DNA from: an uncultured Ignavibacteria bacterium
GTDB lineage: Bacteria; Bacteroidota; Ignavibacteria; Tepidaquicellales; Tepidaquicellaceae
Length of the DNA stretch: 64,000 nt
Reading direction: 5' to 3'
Assembly: GCA_937974175.1 (NCBI GenBank)
Contig: CALJIG010000026.1
Coordinates: forward strand, 35,902 to 99,901
Shown: positions 1 to 7,864 of the stretch, one piece after another
Numbering within the stretch: position 1 is the first letter of the stretch
Layout of the letters: each line of letters opens with the position of its first letter
Made by a program: the position numbers and the translations under genes
The notes under the pieces: model-generated
Databases searched by the model: none
Told to the model about the DNA's origin: nothing
What the model saw: only the letters and a program-made list of their open reading frames with translations

Positions 1-507
1 AAAACTCTCAAAGGCATTGAAGGAGTTACAAAAGAACAATTATTTGATGCACCTCTGCCGAATGAAGAGTGCATCGGCTCGTACTTAATGCATCTAGGTG
101 AATGTGACCTTGGCTGGTATGAAGAAATGACAGGTGATAAAGTACCTCAGGAACTGAAGGACAAAAATTATTATGGAGTATGGATAGGCTGCCCGAAAGA
201 AGAAGCCCATCCGCCTAAAGAAGCACCGGAAATAGAAGATTATATTTCTGCAATTACTGATGCGCGCAAACCTATACTGGATTTTTTAGATAAGGCAACA
301 GACAGTGATTTGGATGAAGTAATAATTGCATACAAAGGTCACGGAGATATAAAAATGACTAAGCGCGATATAATTAACCGGCTTATCTCACATGAGAATC
401 ATACCCGCGGCCAGATGTTTTTGCTGATGCGAATGGGTGGAATAAAAACTAACTTTAATAATATATGGGGAATAAGACTTGAGCATAATATGAGAAACCC
501 TAAATAG
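1..507 (+). CDS. DinB-family protein, 5' end outside the window
   Basis: The reading frame is open from base 1, so the true start lies upstream and the ATG at 88 is internal. The residues before that ATG (ending Gly-Ser-Tyr-Leu-Met-His-Leu-Gly-Glu) continue the DinB/DUF664 pattern, in which a His in an early helix and a late His motif (His-Glu-Asn-His-Thr-Arg-Gly-Gln) bind a metal in a four-helix bundle. DinB proteins are thiol-transferase-like or damage-inducible metalloenzymes, mostly without a known substrate. A second DinB-type gene lies at 59383. The family call is fairly safe; the specific reaction is unknown. Confidence 0.8.
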   Translation, partial: KTLKGIEGVTKEQLFDAPLPNEECIGSYLMHLGECDLGWYEEMTGDKVPQELKDKNYYGVWIGCPKEEAHPPKEAPEIEDYISAITDARKPILDFLDKATDSDLDEVIIAYKGHGDIKMTKRDIINRLISHENHTRGQMFLLMRMGGIKTNFNNIWGIRLEHNMRNPK

Positions 508-529
508 TTTACTAAACCTAAGAAGCTCT

Positions 530-1840
530 TTATTTTATTAACATCATTTTTTTTGTGAGATTAGTATTCATTCCGTTTGCTTCGTAAGTCATTGAATAAA
601 AATAAATTCCGGTTGATAGGGAAGAAGCATTGAAATTTATTGTATGGAATCCTTCACTTTCGAAACCATCGGCTAACTCTATTATTTTTCTTCCTCTTGT
701 ATCATAGATATTTATTTTAATTCTACTATCCTGAGGTAGGAAAAATTTTATTGTTGTAGAAGGATTAAACGGATTCGGGTAGTTCTGATACAAAGTGAAT
801 TCAGTTGGAATAACGTTGTTAAAACCTCCCAATGATACATCAGAAATGGTTGTATAATTTTCTACTATTACCTGCCTCGAATCATCACACAAATATCTTT
901 TTAAAAATCCTGCAGCCTTTTTAGGGATATATTCTATCGGATAAAAATTTTCATGGCCGCCGCCCGGAACATAATCCAACTCGAACGGCTTCTTTAAATT
1001 CTTAAACCGTTTTACCATTTCTGCAGAACCCATAGTTCTTAAATAATTTGCGCAGCCATAAACATTCCCGGTGCCATAAGGAATATTCATGTCAGCTGTA
1101 CCCTGAAACATTATTGTCGGCAATGCATTCGATGAATTTATAAATGATGTATCGTTCAAACCGCCGGATGAACTTAATACACATTTTATGCTGAAAGAGT
1201 TTGTAAGACTATTGGTCGCATTATTCAATGGTCCAAGCTCATTTATAAATGATGGATAAAGTGTATTCATATTTTCCTGAGTAGCATAGGCAATTAATAA
1301 AGATGTTACAGCTCCTGCGCTTACGCCGCCTGTAAAAAAATAATTTGTATCGATTCTGTATTTTCCGGAATTAGCGGCAAAGTATCTGAGCGCAGCTTTT
1401 GAGTCCTGCATTGCCCTGTAAACTGCCTTTGCAAGGGAAGTACCTGTGCCTATACAAGCAAAGGGGTCGCCTGTAACATCCCAACCCAATCTGTAGCTGA
1501 TTGATGCGCAAACATAGCCTCGCTGCGCAAAATCCATCATCACCGGTGCAAGCTGATATTTATTGCCCGCAATAAATCCGCCTCCGTGAATAAGCAGAAT
1601 GAACGGTCTTTTGCTTAAAGTATCAGATTTGAAATTCGGATAAGCAATAATGTAATCAAGATTAACCATGCTTCCTTGCCAGTTAATATTCTGACCGTAT
1701 GATATATTATCCAATACTTCAATTTGATCAGATGTGAAGCAATATGTTGTATCAAACCTTCCCGGTATGCAGTACTGTTGGGCGTAACCGGAAGTCGAAA
1801 CCAAAATCAGGATTACAATTGAAATAAATATTCGAACCAT
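530..1840 (-). CDS. Secreted alpha/beta-hydrolase (esterase) with T9SS sorting domain
   Basis: A 436-aa exported hydrolase. Residues 1-20 form a signal peptide ending Gly-Tyr-Ala. The carboxylesterase fold shows the oxyanion motif His-Gly-Gly-Gly at 85-88, nucleophile Ser174 in Gly-Val-Ser-Ala-Gly, a likely acid Asp250 (Gly-Thr-Ala-Asp) and catalytic His296 (Gly-Gly-Gly-His). The last ~85 residues are a T9SS type A sorting domain with YPNPFNP and a terminal Lys-Met-Met-Leu-Ile-Lys, so the enzyme should be exported across the outer membrane and released or anchored at the surface. It converges with the DinB gene. The natural ester substrate cannot be read from the sequence. Confidence 0.9.
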   Translation of the reverse strand: MVRIFISIVILILVSTSGYAQQYCIPGRFDTTYCFTSDQIEVLDNISYGQNINWQGSMVNLDYIIAYPNFKSDTLSKRPFILLIHGGGFIAGNKYQLAPVMMDFAQRGYVCASISYRLGWDVTGDPFACIGTGTSLAKAVYRAMQDSKAALRYFAANSGKYRIDTNYFFTGGVSAGAVTSLLIAYATQENMNTLYPSFINELGPLNNATNSLTNSFSIKCVLSSSGGLNDTSFINSSNALPTIMFQGTADMNIPYGTGNVYGCANYLRTMGSAEMVKRFKNLKKPFELDYVPGGGHENFYPIEYIPKKAAGFLKRYLCDDSRQVIVENYTTISDVSLGGFNNVIPTEFTLYQNYPNPFNPSTTIKFFLPQDSRIKINIYDTRGRKIIELADGFESEGFHTINFNASSLSTGIYFYSMTYEANGMNTNLTKKMMLIK

Positions 1841-1945
1841 AAATTAATATAATTTAATTTCAATTTTCTTTTTAGAGACTTTTCATTGCCTTAACATCAA
1901 ACTTTGAATCGTGTATTTTTACTAAAATAAAATCACGATAAAAAA

Positions 1946-2299
1946 ATGAATAACAATAACGACGAAAATCAATTACCGCAGCAGCAAATAAACATAGAAC
2001 TGGGAGAAAAAGAAGCAGAAGGAATTTATTCTAACTTTGCCATTCTAACACATTCACCTGCAGAGTTTATTCTGGACTTCACCCGCATATTTCCCGGCAC
2101 AACAAAGGCTAAAGTAATGTCGAGAATTATAATGACTCCTCAGCATGCAAAAATGTTTTTGAATGCATTTAAACAGACCGTAGATAATTATGAAAATCAG
2201 TTTGGTGAGATAAATCTTAATTCAATGAATCATCCTTCTAATCAGGGATTTGGATTTCAGGTACCTCAAAAACCTAAAAAAGACGAAAAGATCAATTGA
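1946..2299 (+). CDS. DUF3467 family protein
   Basis: A 117-aa cytoplasmic protein with no signal or membrane segment. The central part (Ile-Glu-Leu-Gly through Ala-Glu-Gly-Ile-Tyr-Ser-Asn, then Phe-Ile-Leu-Asp-Phe and a helix with Lys-Met-Phe-Leu-Asn-Ala) matches the small DUF3467 family common in bacteria. The N-terminus is rich in Asn and Gln and the last ~20 residues look disordered. The function of the family is unknown. It is transcribed alone and converges with the LptF/LptG-type gene, one base separating the two stop codons. Confidence 0.8.
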   Translation: MNNNNDENQLPQQQINIELGEKEAEGIYSNFAILTHSPAEFILDFTRIFPGTTKAKVMSRIIMTPQHAKMFLNAFKQTVDNYENQFGEINLNSMNHPSNQGFGFQVPQKPKKDEKIN

Positions 2300-2300
2300 T

Positions 2301-3401
2301 TTACTTGTTTATCTTTAATAGATAATAAAAAGCAACAACTGAAAAGACAATGTTTGCCAGCCAGGCTGTGAGAAGCGGCGGAATATCTCCATTATAACCG
2401 AAAGTCTGTGATATTTTCAAAAAGCCGAGATAAATAAAGCATACCAGTATACTGATACCGAACTGAAGAGCAGCTCCGCCTTTTCTTCTGTTTGATGAAA
2501 GGGAAACGCCGAAGATAATAGTAACGAGTCCGGCAAAAGGATATGAAATTCTGGAATAGTAATCTACTTTATTCCTTGTTACATCCTGACCGGTTCTTTC
2601 TTCGCTTGCGATAAATTCTTCAAGTTCTGTCAAATTCATTTCGTCCGGCTTAGTCTGTTTCTTCCTTATTAAGGCAGGGGAGAGTAAAATATTTTTTAAC
2701 TCCTCGTAATCATGTAGGTATTTTCCTGAATCAATAAGCATCTTTTCCTTAGCCTGAGTTGTATCAAATATTCGTTTAAATGTGGAGGATAACTTCCAGT
2801 CATTCTTAGAGTTATCCCATGTCATTTGCTTAATATCGTAACGATATATTAATTCGTTTTTATTGAATTTTTGAATAGATATATTTGTAGAAATAGAGTT
2901 ATTTTCATCAAAATTCTCGATACGTATAATCCTGTTATCTGATTCCTGAAAATAAAGGTTAGCTTGGGAACTGGAATTGATGTTTTTACCTAATACTTCA
3001 CGTTCAAAGCGCAATTTAGCAGAATTTGCATTAGGTACAACCCAGCCATTGAAATAAAGTGTAATTCCTGTTAAAAAGATGCCAATTATAAATATCGGGG
3101 CAATAAAGCGATAAACACTTTGGCCGGATGAATTAAACGCTATCATCTCAGCAAAGTTAACAAATTTACTTGTAGTAAACAGGGAAGCTAACAAAACACT
3201 TAATGGTAGAACAAGTTTTAAGATTTCAGGTATAAAATACATATAATATTGACCGATAATATGCAGTTTTAAACCCTTATCTATAAACTTATCAAGATTT
3301 TCAAACATATCCACAAGTATAAATATTAACACAAAACTCAACAAACCAAAGAGTAAGTTTCTTACAAAAGACTTTACAATATAAACGTCAAGTAACTTCA
3401 A
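2301..3401 (-). CDS. LptF/LptG family lipopolysaccharide-export permease
   Basis: A 366-aa YjgP/YjgQ permease, an inner-membrane half of the LptB2FG transporter that extracts lipopolysaccharide. Three membrane segments lie at about residues 12-32, 53-75 and 97-120. A periplasmic beta-rich domain spans about 120-270, followed by three more segments to the end. That topology and length are standard for the family. The start is TTG: the next Met (residue 32) would delete the first helix, and Met-Lys-Leu-Leu-Asp-x-Tyr fits the usual family N-terminus. Only 18 bp separate this start from that of the divergent gene at 3420. Whether it is LptF or LptG is not resolved. Confidence 0.9.
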   Translation of the reverse strand: MKLLDVYIVKSFVRNLLFGLLSFVLIFILVDMFENLDKFIDKGLKLHIIGQYYMYFIPEILKLVLPLSVLLASLFTTSKFVNFAEMIAFNSSGQSVYRFIAPIFIIGIFLTGITLYFNGWVVPNANSAKLRFEREVLGKNINSSSQANLYFQESDNRIIRIENFDENNSISTNISIQKFNKNELIYRYDIKQMTWDNSKNDWKLSSTFKRIFDTTQAKEKMLIDSGKYLHDYEELKNILLSPALIRKKQTKPDEMNLTELEEFIASEERTGQDVTRNKVDYYSRISYPFAGLVTIIFGVSLSSNRRKGGAALQFGISILVCFIYLGFLKISQTFGYNGDIPPLLTAWLANIVFSVVAFYYLLKINK

Positions 3402-3419
3402 ATTTAAATCAGAAAATTA

Positions 3420-4016
3420 ATGAAAAATAGTGGAAACATACAAATTTTAGCATTATGTGAATTAGTCTCGTGTATTTCTTCTAAAAAAACAGCTAAACTC
3501 GATGATTTGCTATTTGAACTCAAAACAAATCGAATTTCACCCATCAAAATATACGAATCTATATTGCAAATATACTTATTCTGTGGATTTCCGGCAGCAA
3601 TTATAGGCATACAGGCTTTCTCCAGACATTTTAAAATAAGCATTTCTAAAGAAAGTTATAATTTAAAAAATTTCAGAAGTCGTGGTAAGCTTAATTGCAA
3701 AGCCGTTTATCAGGCTAACTATGACAAACTCATTCATAACTTTGATAATATGAGCCCGGATTTAGCTGAATGGATGATAATCGAAGGCTATGGAAAGGTT
3801 TTAGGGCGCTCAGGATTAGAACTCAAAGATCGCGAGTTATTAAACGTTTCAATATTATGTACTAATTATTACGAGCATCAATTATTTTCACACATTAAAG
3901 GTTCACTAAATACCGGGAATCCAAAAGCCTTAATTGAAAAAGTTATCAAGCAAACAGCAGAATTCAACACTAACAAGAACCTAACAAATGCTTTAAAATT
4001 GTTAAAAAAGTGTTAA
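3420..4016 (+). CDS. Carboxymuconolactone decarboxylase/AhpD-like protein
   Basis: A 198-aa soluble all-helical protein. The second half (Leu-Lys-Asp-Arg-Glu-Leu-Leu-Asn-Val-Ser, then a helix with Leu-Phe-Ser-His-Ile-Lys-Gly and the segment Asn-Pro-Lys-Ala-Leu-Ile-Glu) has the CMD/AhpD helical-repeat pattern. The family includes decarboxylases and alkylhydroperoxidase partners. The AhpD-type Cys-x-x-Cys redox pair is not present in the expected helix (Cys-Thr-Asn is followed by Tyr-Tyr), so peroxidase activity is doubtful. It is divergent from the lipopolysaccharide-export permease. Product specificity is unknown. Confidence 0.7.
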   Translation: MKNSGNIQILALCELVSCISSKKTAKLDDLLFELKTNRISPIKIYESILQIYLFCGFPAAIIGIQAFSRHFKISISKESYNLKNFRSRGKLNCKAVYQANYDKLIHNFDNMSPDLAEWMIIEGYGKVLGRSGLELKDRELLNVSILCTNYYEHQLFSHIKGSLNTGNPKALIEKVIKQTAEFNTNKNLTNALKLLKKC

Positions 4017-4075
4017 TTCCAATCAATTGAATTGTTATATAATATATATTATGTAAAGTTGACGATATTTGTAAA

Positions 4076-4109
4076 TTGCTTCAATGTTAATAAGTTTGGG
4101 ATAACTTTG
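4076..4109 (+). promoter_or_regulatory. Candidate Bacteroidota-type promoter of the PfkB gene
   Basis: TAACTTTG at 4102-4109 matches the Bacteroidota -7 consensus TAnnTTTG. A TTG at 4076-4078 lies 23 bp upstream, at the long end of the usual -33 spacing. It would give a 5' leader of about 95 nt before the ATG at 4211. This is a motif match only. Confidence 0.4.
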
Positions 4110-4210
4110 TATGCTTTATTGTCCCCTTTTTCTTTTTATACATTTCTATTAATCTTGAATAAGCAATCCATTCTTAATAATTTCTTTTTTCCAAAACTAA
4201 TCAAATTTTA

Positions 4211-5131
4211 ATGAGTCTACTTGTTGTCGGTTCCATGGCATTGGATACAATCGAAACACCATTTGGCAAAGCTGAATACACGCTTGGCGGTTCAGCAACT
4301 TTTTTATCTACAGCTGCGTCTTATTTTACTAATGATATCAAACTTGTAGGCGTTGTAGGATATGATTTCCCGACTAAAGAAATTGAGTTTTTGCAGTCAA
4401 GAGGCATTGATACTGCCGGAGTAGAAATTTTAAAAGATGTTAAGACATTCCACTGGCACGGCAAATATCATTTTGATATGAATACACGTGATTCGATTAC
4501 AACAGAATTAAATGCACTTGGTGTTTTTGATCCTAAAATTCCTGAAACTTATAAATTATGTGAGTATATATGCCTGGGTAATATTGAACCGACTATTCAG
4601 CAAAAAGTTATTAAACAAATTACAAAGCCTGAAATCGTTATGTGCGATACAATGAACTTCTGGATAGAAAGCGCGAGAGACGAAGTTGTAAAGACTTTAG
4701 GTATGGTTGATGTACTGGTTATAAACGACGGTGAAGCAAGACAGCTGACAGATGAATATAATCTTATTACTGCTTATAAGAAAATGCGTGAAATGGGACC
4801 GAAGATTATCGTTATTAAAAAAGGTGAACACGGAGCTTTCTTATTTACTGATAACTCGATATTCTCCTTCCCTGCCTACCCTCTTGAACAGGTCTTTGAT
4901 CCGACAGGAGCAGGTGATACTTTTGCAGGGGGTATGATGGGATGGCTTTGCAAAACAAAAAATCTTTCGGAAGAGAATTTGAAGCTCTCAGTTGTTTACG
5001 GCAGCACAATGGCTTCATTATGCGTTGAAGAATTTTCATTAGAAGGAATCAGAAATCTTTCTGCAGATAAAATCAGAGCTAGATATAACGATTTCAGAAA
5101 GCTGACACATTTTGAAAGTTTAGAAATATAA
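4211..5131 (+). CDS. PfkB-family carbohydrate (ribokinase-like) kinase
   Basis: A 306-aa ribokinase-fold sugar or nucleoside kinase. The N-terminal Gly-Gly-Ser-Ala motif (26-29) is the substrate-side signature. Near the C-terminus Asp-Pro-Thr-Gly-Ala-Gly-Asp (230-236) is the PfkB signature 2, with Asp236 as catalytic base and Gly-Ala-Gly as anion hole. Length is normal. Substrate cannot be assigned, because the neighbours (CMD-like protein, recO) give no pathway hint. Adenosine or fructose-type kinases are both possible. Confidence 0.88.
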   Translation: MSLLVVGSMALDTIETPFGKAEYTLGGSATFLSTAASYFTNDIKLVGVVGYDFPTKEIEFLQSRGIDTAGVEILKDVKTFHWHGKYHFDMNTRDSITTELNALGVFDPKIPETYKLCEYICLGNIEPTIQQKVIKQITKPEIVMCDTMNFWIESARDEVVKTLGMVDVLVINDGEARQLTDEYNLITAYKKMREMGPKIIVIKKGEHGAFLFTDNSIFSFPAYPLEQVFDPTGAGDTFAGGMMGWLCKTKNLSEENLKLSVVYGSTMASLCVEEFSLEGIRNLSADKIRARYNDFRKLTHFESLEI

Positions 5132-5228
5132 CTTTGTTTCTCGTTCTGATGCTGAGGCATCGGACAATTGCTTTGTACCTACATCCAACCTGTTTAGGAC
5201 GTAGTAAATAGCCCAAGTGACGCAGTAA

Positions 5229-5345
5229 CCCCATCCTTTAGGATGGGGTCTGTAAAGTTTAGAAGTATCCCTTTAGGGTTAAACTTAATTTTGCCCTGAA
5301 GGGCTACCTGGTAGTTTGCAATTCCCCACCCTAAAGGGTTGGGTT
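5229..5345. repeat. Cluster of small hairpins with CCCTTTAGGG-like cores upstream of recO
   Basis: Four palindromes sit within 120 bp. CCCCATCC/GGATGGGG has an 8-bp stem and loop TTTA (5229-5248). CCC-TTTA-GGG lies at 5269-5278. GCCCT/AGGGC lies at 5293-5304. CCACCC-TAAA-GGGTTGG lies around 5325-5341. Three share the loop TTTA or its complement TAAA. No ORF covers this stretch. One may end the PfkB transcript, but none has a clean T-tract. Confidence 0.6.
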
Positions 5346-5367
5346 ACTAATTTTGCATGGAGACTCA

Positions 5368-6057
5368 ATGGCATTAGTTACAGATGAAGCGGTTATATTA
5401 CGGACAGTAAACTATGGAGATACAAGCAAAATTCTCACGCTCTATTCAAAAAATAACGGAAAACTTAGCTGTATTGTAAAAGGAGCAAGGAATATAAAAT
5501 CCAGAGTACTTGGTGTGATTGAGCCTTTCAATCATATTACAATTGTATTCTATAATAAAGAGAACCGTGATTTGCAGATGCTGTCCAAGGCTGAGACGAT
5601 AAAAAACTTCAGAGTAATTAAAACTGATTTAGATAAGCTGACTATTTCCTATCGAATTCTTGAAATGATGAATAAGGCAGTCTATGATAAAGAGCACAGC
5701 CATGAGCTTTTTGAACTATTAATTAAATCTTTCAATTATATAAACGAAAGTGGTACAGATAACTCTGTTTCGTATTTATATTTTCAGGTACATTTATGCG
5801 AAGTGCTGGGTATCTCCCCCATCGATAAAATAGAAGAAGAGGGCGGGACTTTTAAATCCAGAGAGCTGTTATTAAACAAGGCTCAGTATGAGACGATAAA
5901 ATTTCTTCTTGATAATGATATTGAAAAAATGAATACAGGCAGTGCGGCTAATGAAACAATTTTGAATTTAATGAGTATTTATGATAAGTATTTAGCAGAC
6001 CACACCGAAAACTTTATTAAACTAAAATCGGTTAGGGTCTTTAATCAAATGAATTAA
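5368..6057 (+). CDS. recO: DNA repair protein RecO
   Basis: RecO supports RecF-pathway recombination: it binds RecR and SSB-coated single-stranded DNA and helps load RecA. The N-terminal OB-fold begins Thr-Asp-Glu-Ala-Val-Ile-Leu-Arg-Thr-Val-x-Tyr-Gly-Asp-x-Ser-Lys, very typical of RecO. It is followed by Leu-Ser-Cys-Ile-Val-Lys-Gly-Ala-Arg and a helical C-terminal domain that lacks the four-Cys zinc site, as in many Bacteroidota. The ATG at 5368 is chosen over a TTG at 5353 because GGAG sits five bases before it and the family begins there. Its partner ssb is at 30971. Confidence 0.92.
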   Translation: MALVTDEAVILRTVNYGDTSKILTLYSKNNGKLSCIVKGARNIKSRVLGVIEPFNHITIVFYNKENRDLQMLSKAETIKNFRVIKTDLDKLTISYRILEMMNKAVYDKEHSHELFELLIKSFNYINESGTDNSVSYLYFQVHLCEVLGISPIDKIEEEGGTFKSRELLLNKAQYETIKFLLDNDIEKMNTGSAANETILNLMSIYDKYLADHTENFIKLKSVRVFNQMN

Positions 6058-6165
6058 TTCTATACTTTAATAAAATAACATTAAACCAAATAGGAAAATT
6101 TCTATCGAACAATTAATACCGCTTAATTAAAAGCACTTATAATTACAAAAGGAGAAATAAATCAT

Positions 6166-7677
6166 ATGTCAAAAAAATCAATAATAGCAGCGGCTTTTCT
6201 TGTTATGTTCGCTGTAGCTTTCGGCGGAATATTAATAGCCAGCTTCAGCGGAATCAGACCAATTGTTGCTAACACACCAATTGATTTCAAAACAACTCCC
6301 CCTATCACAACTCCTAATGCTACTCTCAAAGGATTGAATGAAGGATTTGTTGAAATCTCAAAGGCAGTTACACCTACAGTAGTTAATATAGAAGTTACAG
6401 GCAGCTCAAAAGGCGAAAATAACCCTCATCAGGATATTCCGTTTTTCTTCGGACCTGACGGCCAAATGCCTGACCAGGGTGATATGCCAAGCAAAGGTAC
6501 AGGTACAGGTTTTATTATCAGCGCTGACGGTTACATAATGACAAACAATCACGTTGTGAAAAATGCAAATGATAACGGCATTAAAGTGCAGATGAATGAT
6601 AAGAGAGAATTTACTGCAAGATTAATTGGAACAGACCCGAACACAGATGTTGCAGTTATTAAAATTGATGCATCGGATTTACCTGTAGCTTCAATCGGTA
6701 ATTCTGATGACGTACAAGTCGGCCAGTGGGTGCTTGCTATCGGCAATCCCCTTCAGTTGAACTCTACTGTAACAGCAGGTATAGTTTCTGCTCTTGGCAG
6801 AAATATTAACATCGACGGCAATAGCTATGCTATTAATAATTTTATACAAACAGATGCAGCAATCAATCCGGGTAACAGCGGCGGACCTTTAGTAGATATC
6901 AGCGGTTCAGTTATTGGTATCAATTCGGCTATCAAATCACAAAGCGGTTATTATCAGGGATACGGTTTTGCAATACCGATTAACTTAGCAAGAAACGTTG
7001 CTACAGAGTTAATCAAATCAGGAAAAATAAGCAGAGGATATATCGGAGTTTCAATCAAAGATGTTGACCAGAAAGAAGCTAAAGGACTTGGACTTGATAA
7101 AGCACAAGGTGTATTAGTACAGGACGTTCTTAAAGGAGGCGCAGGTGAAGATGCAGGACTTAAAGTCGGTGACGTTATCTTAACAGTCGACGGTAAAAAT
7201 GTAAATGCAGCAAATGAATTACAAACCATCATCGGTCAAAAACGCCCGGGTGAAACAGCATCATTGAAAGTTTTCAGAGACGGTAAATCAATGGATATGT
7301 CAGTTACCTTAAAGGCAAGAGATGAAAATCAGAATGCAGCTAGCAATCCTAAGAAAGAAGAAGAAAGCAATAAATCTGAAACTTCTTCACGCTCTTTTGA
7401 AAAGACAGGATTTTCTGCCAGCGAACTATCCGGTTCACAAAAGCAAAAATTTGATGTCGATGGCGGCGCTTATGTAACATCAGTAAAAAGATTCTCTGAA
7501 AGTTTCGATAGAGGCTTAAGAGAAGGATTAGTAATTATCGAAGCAGATAAAAATAAGATATCAAACCTTGTTGATTTAGATTCAATCATCAGTAAGAAGT
7601 CCAAAGGCGATATACTTGTATTAAAAGTAAAAACACCTGAAGGACAAGTAAGACTTGTTGCAATAGAGATTCAGTAA
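6166..7677 (+). CDS. htrA: HtrA/Do-family periplasmic serine protease
   Basis: A 503-aa envelope protease and chaperone for misfolded exported proteins. One N-terminal hydrophobic segment (about 5-28) is a signal or anchor. The trypsin-like domain carries the triad His129 (Asn-Asn-His-Val-Val), Asp161 (Asn-Thr-Asp-Val-Ala) and Ser238 (Gly-Asn-Ser-Gly-Gly). Two PDZ domains follow, at about 290-385 and 420-500, separated by a Glu/Ser/Lys-rich linker (about 388-412). A strong AAAGGAG lies 11 bases before the ATG, one of the few clear Shine-Dalgarno sites here. A rho-independent terminator follows, so it is probably monocistronic. Confidence 0.95.
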   Translation: MSKKSIIAAAFLVMFAVAFGGILIASFSGIRPIVANTPIDFKTTPPITTPNATLKGLNEGFVEISKAVTPTVVNIEVTGSSKGENNPHQDIPFFFGPDGQMPDQGDMPSKGTGTGFIISADGYIMTNNHVVKNANDNGIKVQMNDKREFTARLIGTDPNTDVAVIKIDASDLPVASIGNSDDVQVGQWVLAIGNPLQLNSTVTAGIVSALGRNINIDGNSYAINNFIQTDAAINPGNSGGPLVDISGSVIGINSAIKSQSGYYQGYGFAIPINLARNVATELIKSGKISRGYIGVSIKDVDQKEAKGLGLDKAQGVLVQDVLKGGAGEDAGLKVGDVILTVDGKNVNAANELQTIIGQKRPGETASLKVFRDGKSMDMSVTLKARDENQNAASNPKKEEESNKSETSSRSFEKTGFSASELSGSQKQKFDVDGGAYVTSVKRFSESFDRGLREGLVIIEADKNKISNLVDLDSIISKKSKGDILVLKVKTPEGQVRLVAIEIQ

Positions 7678-7701
7678 AAATTTATAAATAATAAGTATCT
7701 C

Positions 7702-7738
7702 AAGCCCCTTTCGTTGAAGAAATGAAAGGGGCTTTTTT
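7702..7738 (+). terminator. Rho-independent terminator of htrA
   Basis: A perfect 11-bp stem AAGCCCCTTTC/GAAAGGGGCTT (7702-7712, 7724-7734) is closed by an 11-nt loop. It runs into a T-tract 24 bases after the htrA stop codon. Confidence 0.9.
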
Positions 7739-7864
7739 GTTTTCCTCAAAAACACTCCTACAAAAATACATAAGCCCTTATCTAAACTATTCTGTTTAAT
7801 CCTCGTATTAAAAAGACCCTTTGTTAATTTATTTTTCCTCCCTCTCAAAATAAACAAAAACATT

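Noticed and set aside
4752..5039. Short ORFs on both strands inside the PfkB gene
   Set aside because: Shadow frames of a well-supported kinase gene.
5353..5367. Upstream TTG start for recO
   Set aside because: The ATG at 5368 has GGAG at proper spacing and fits the family N-terminus.
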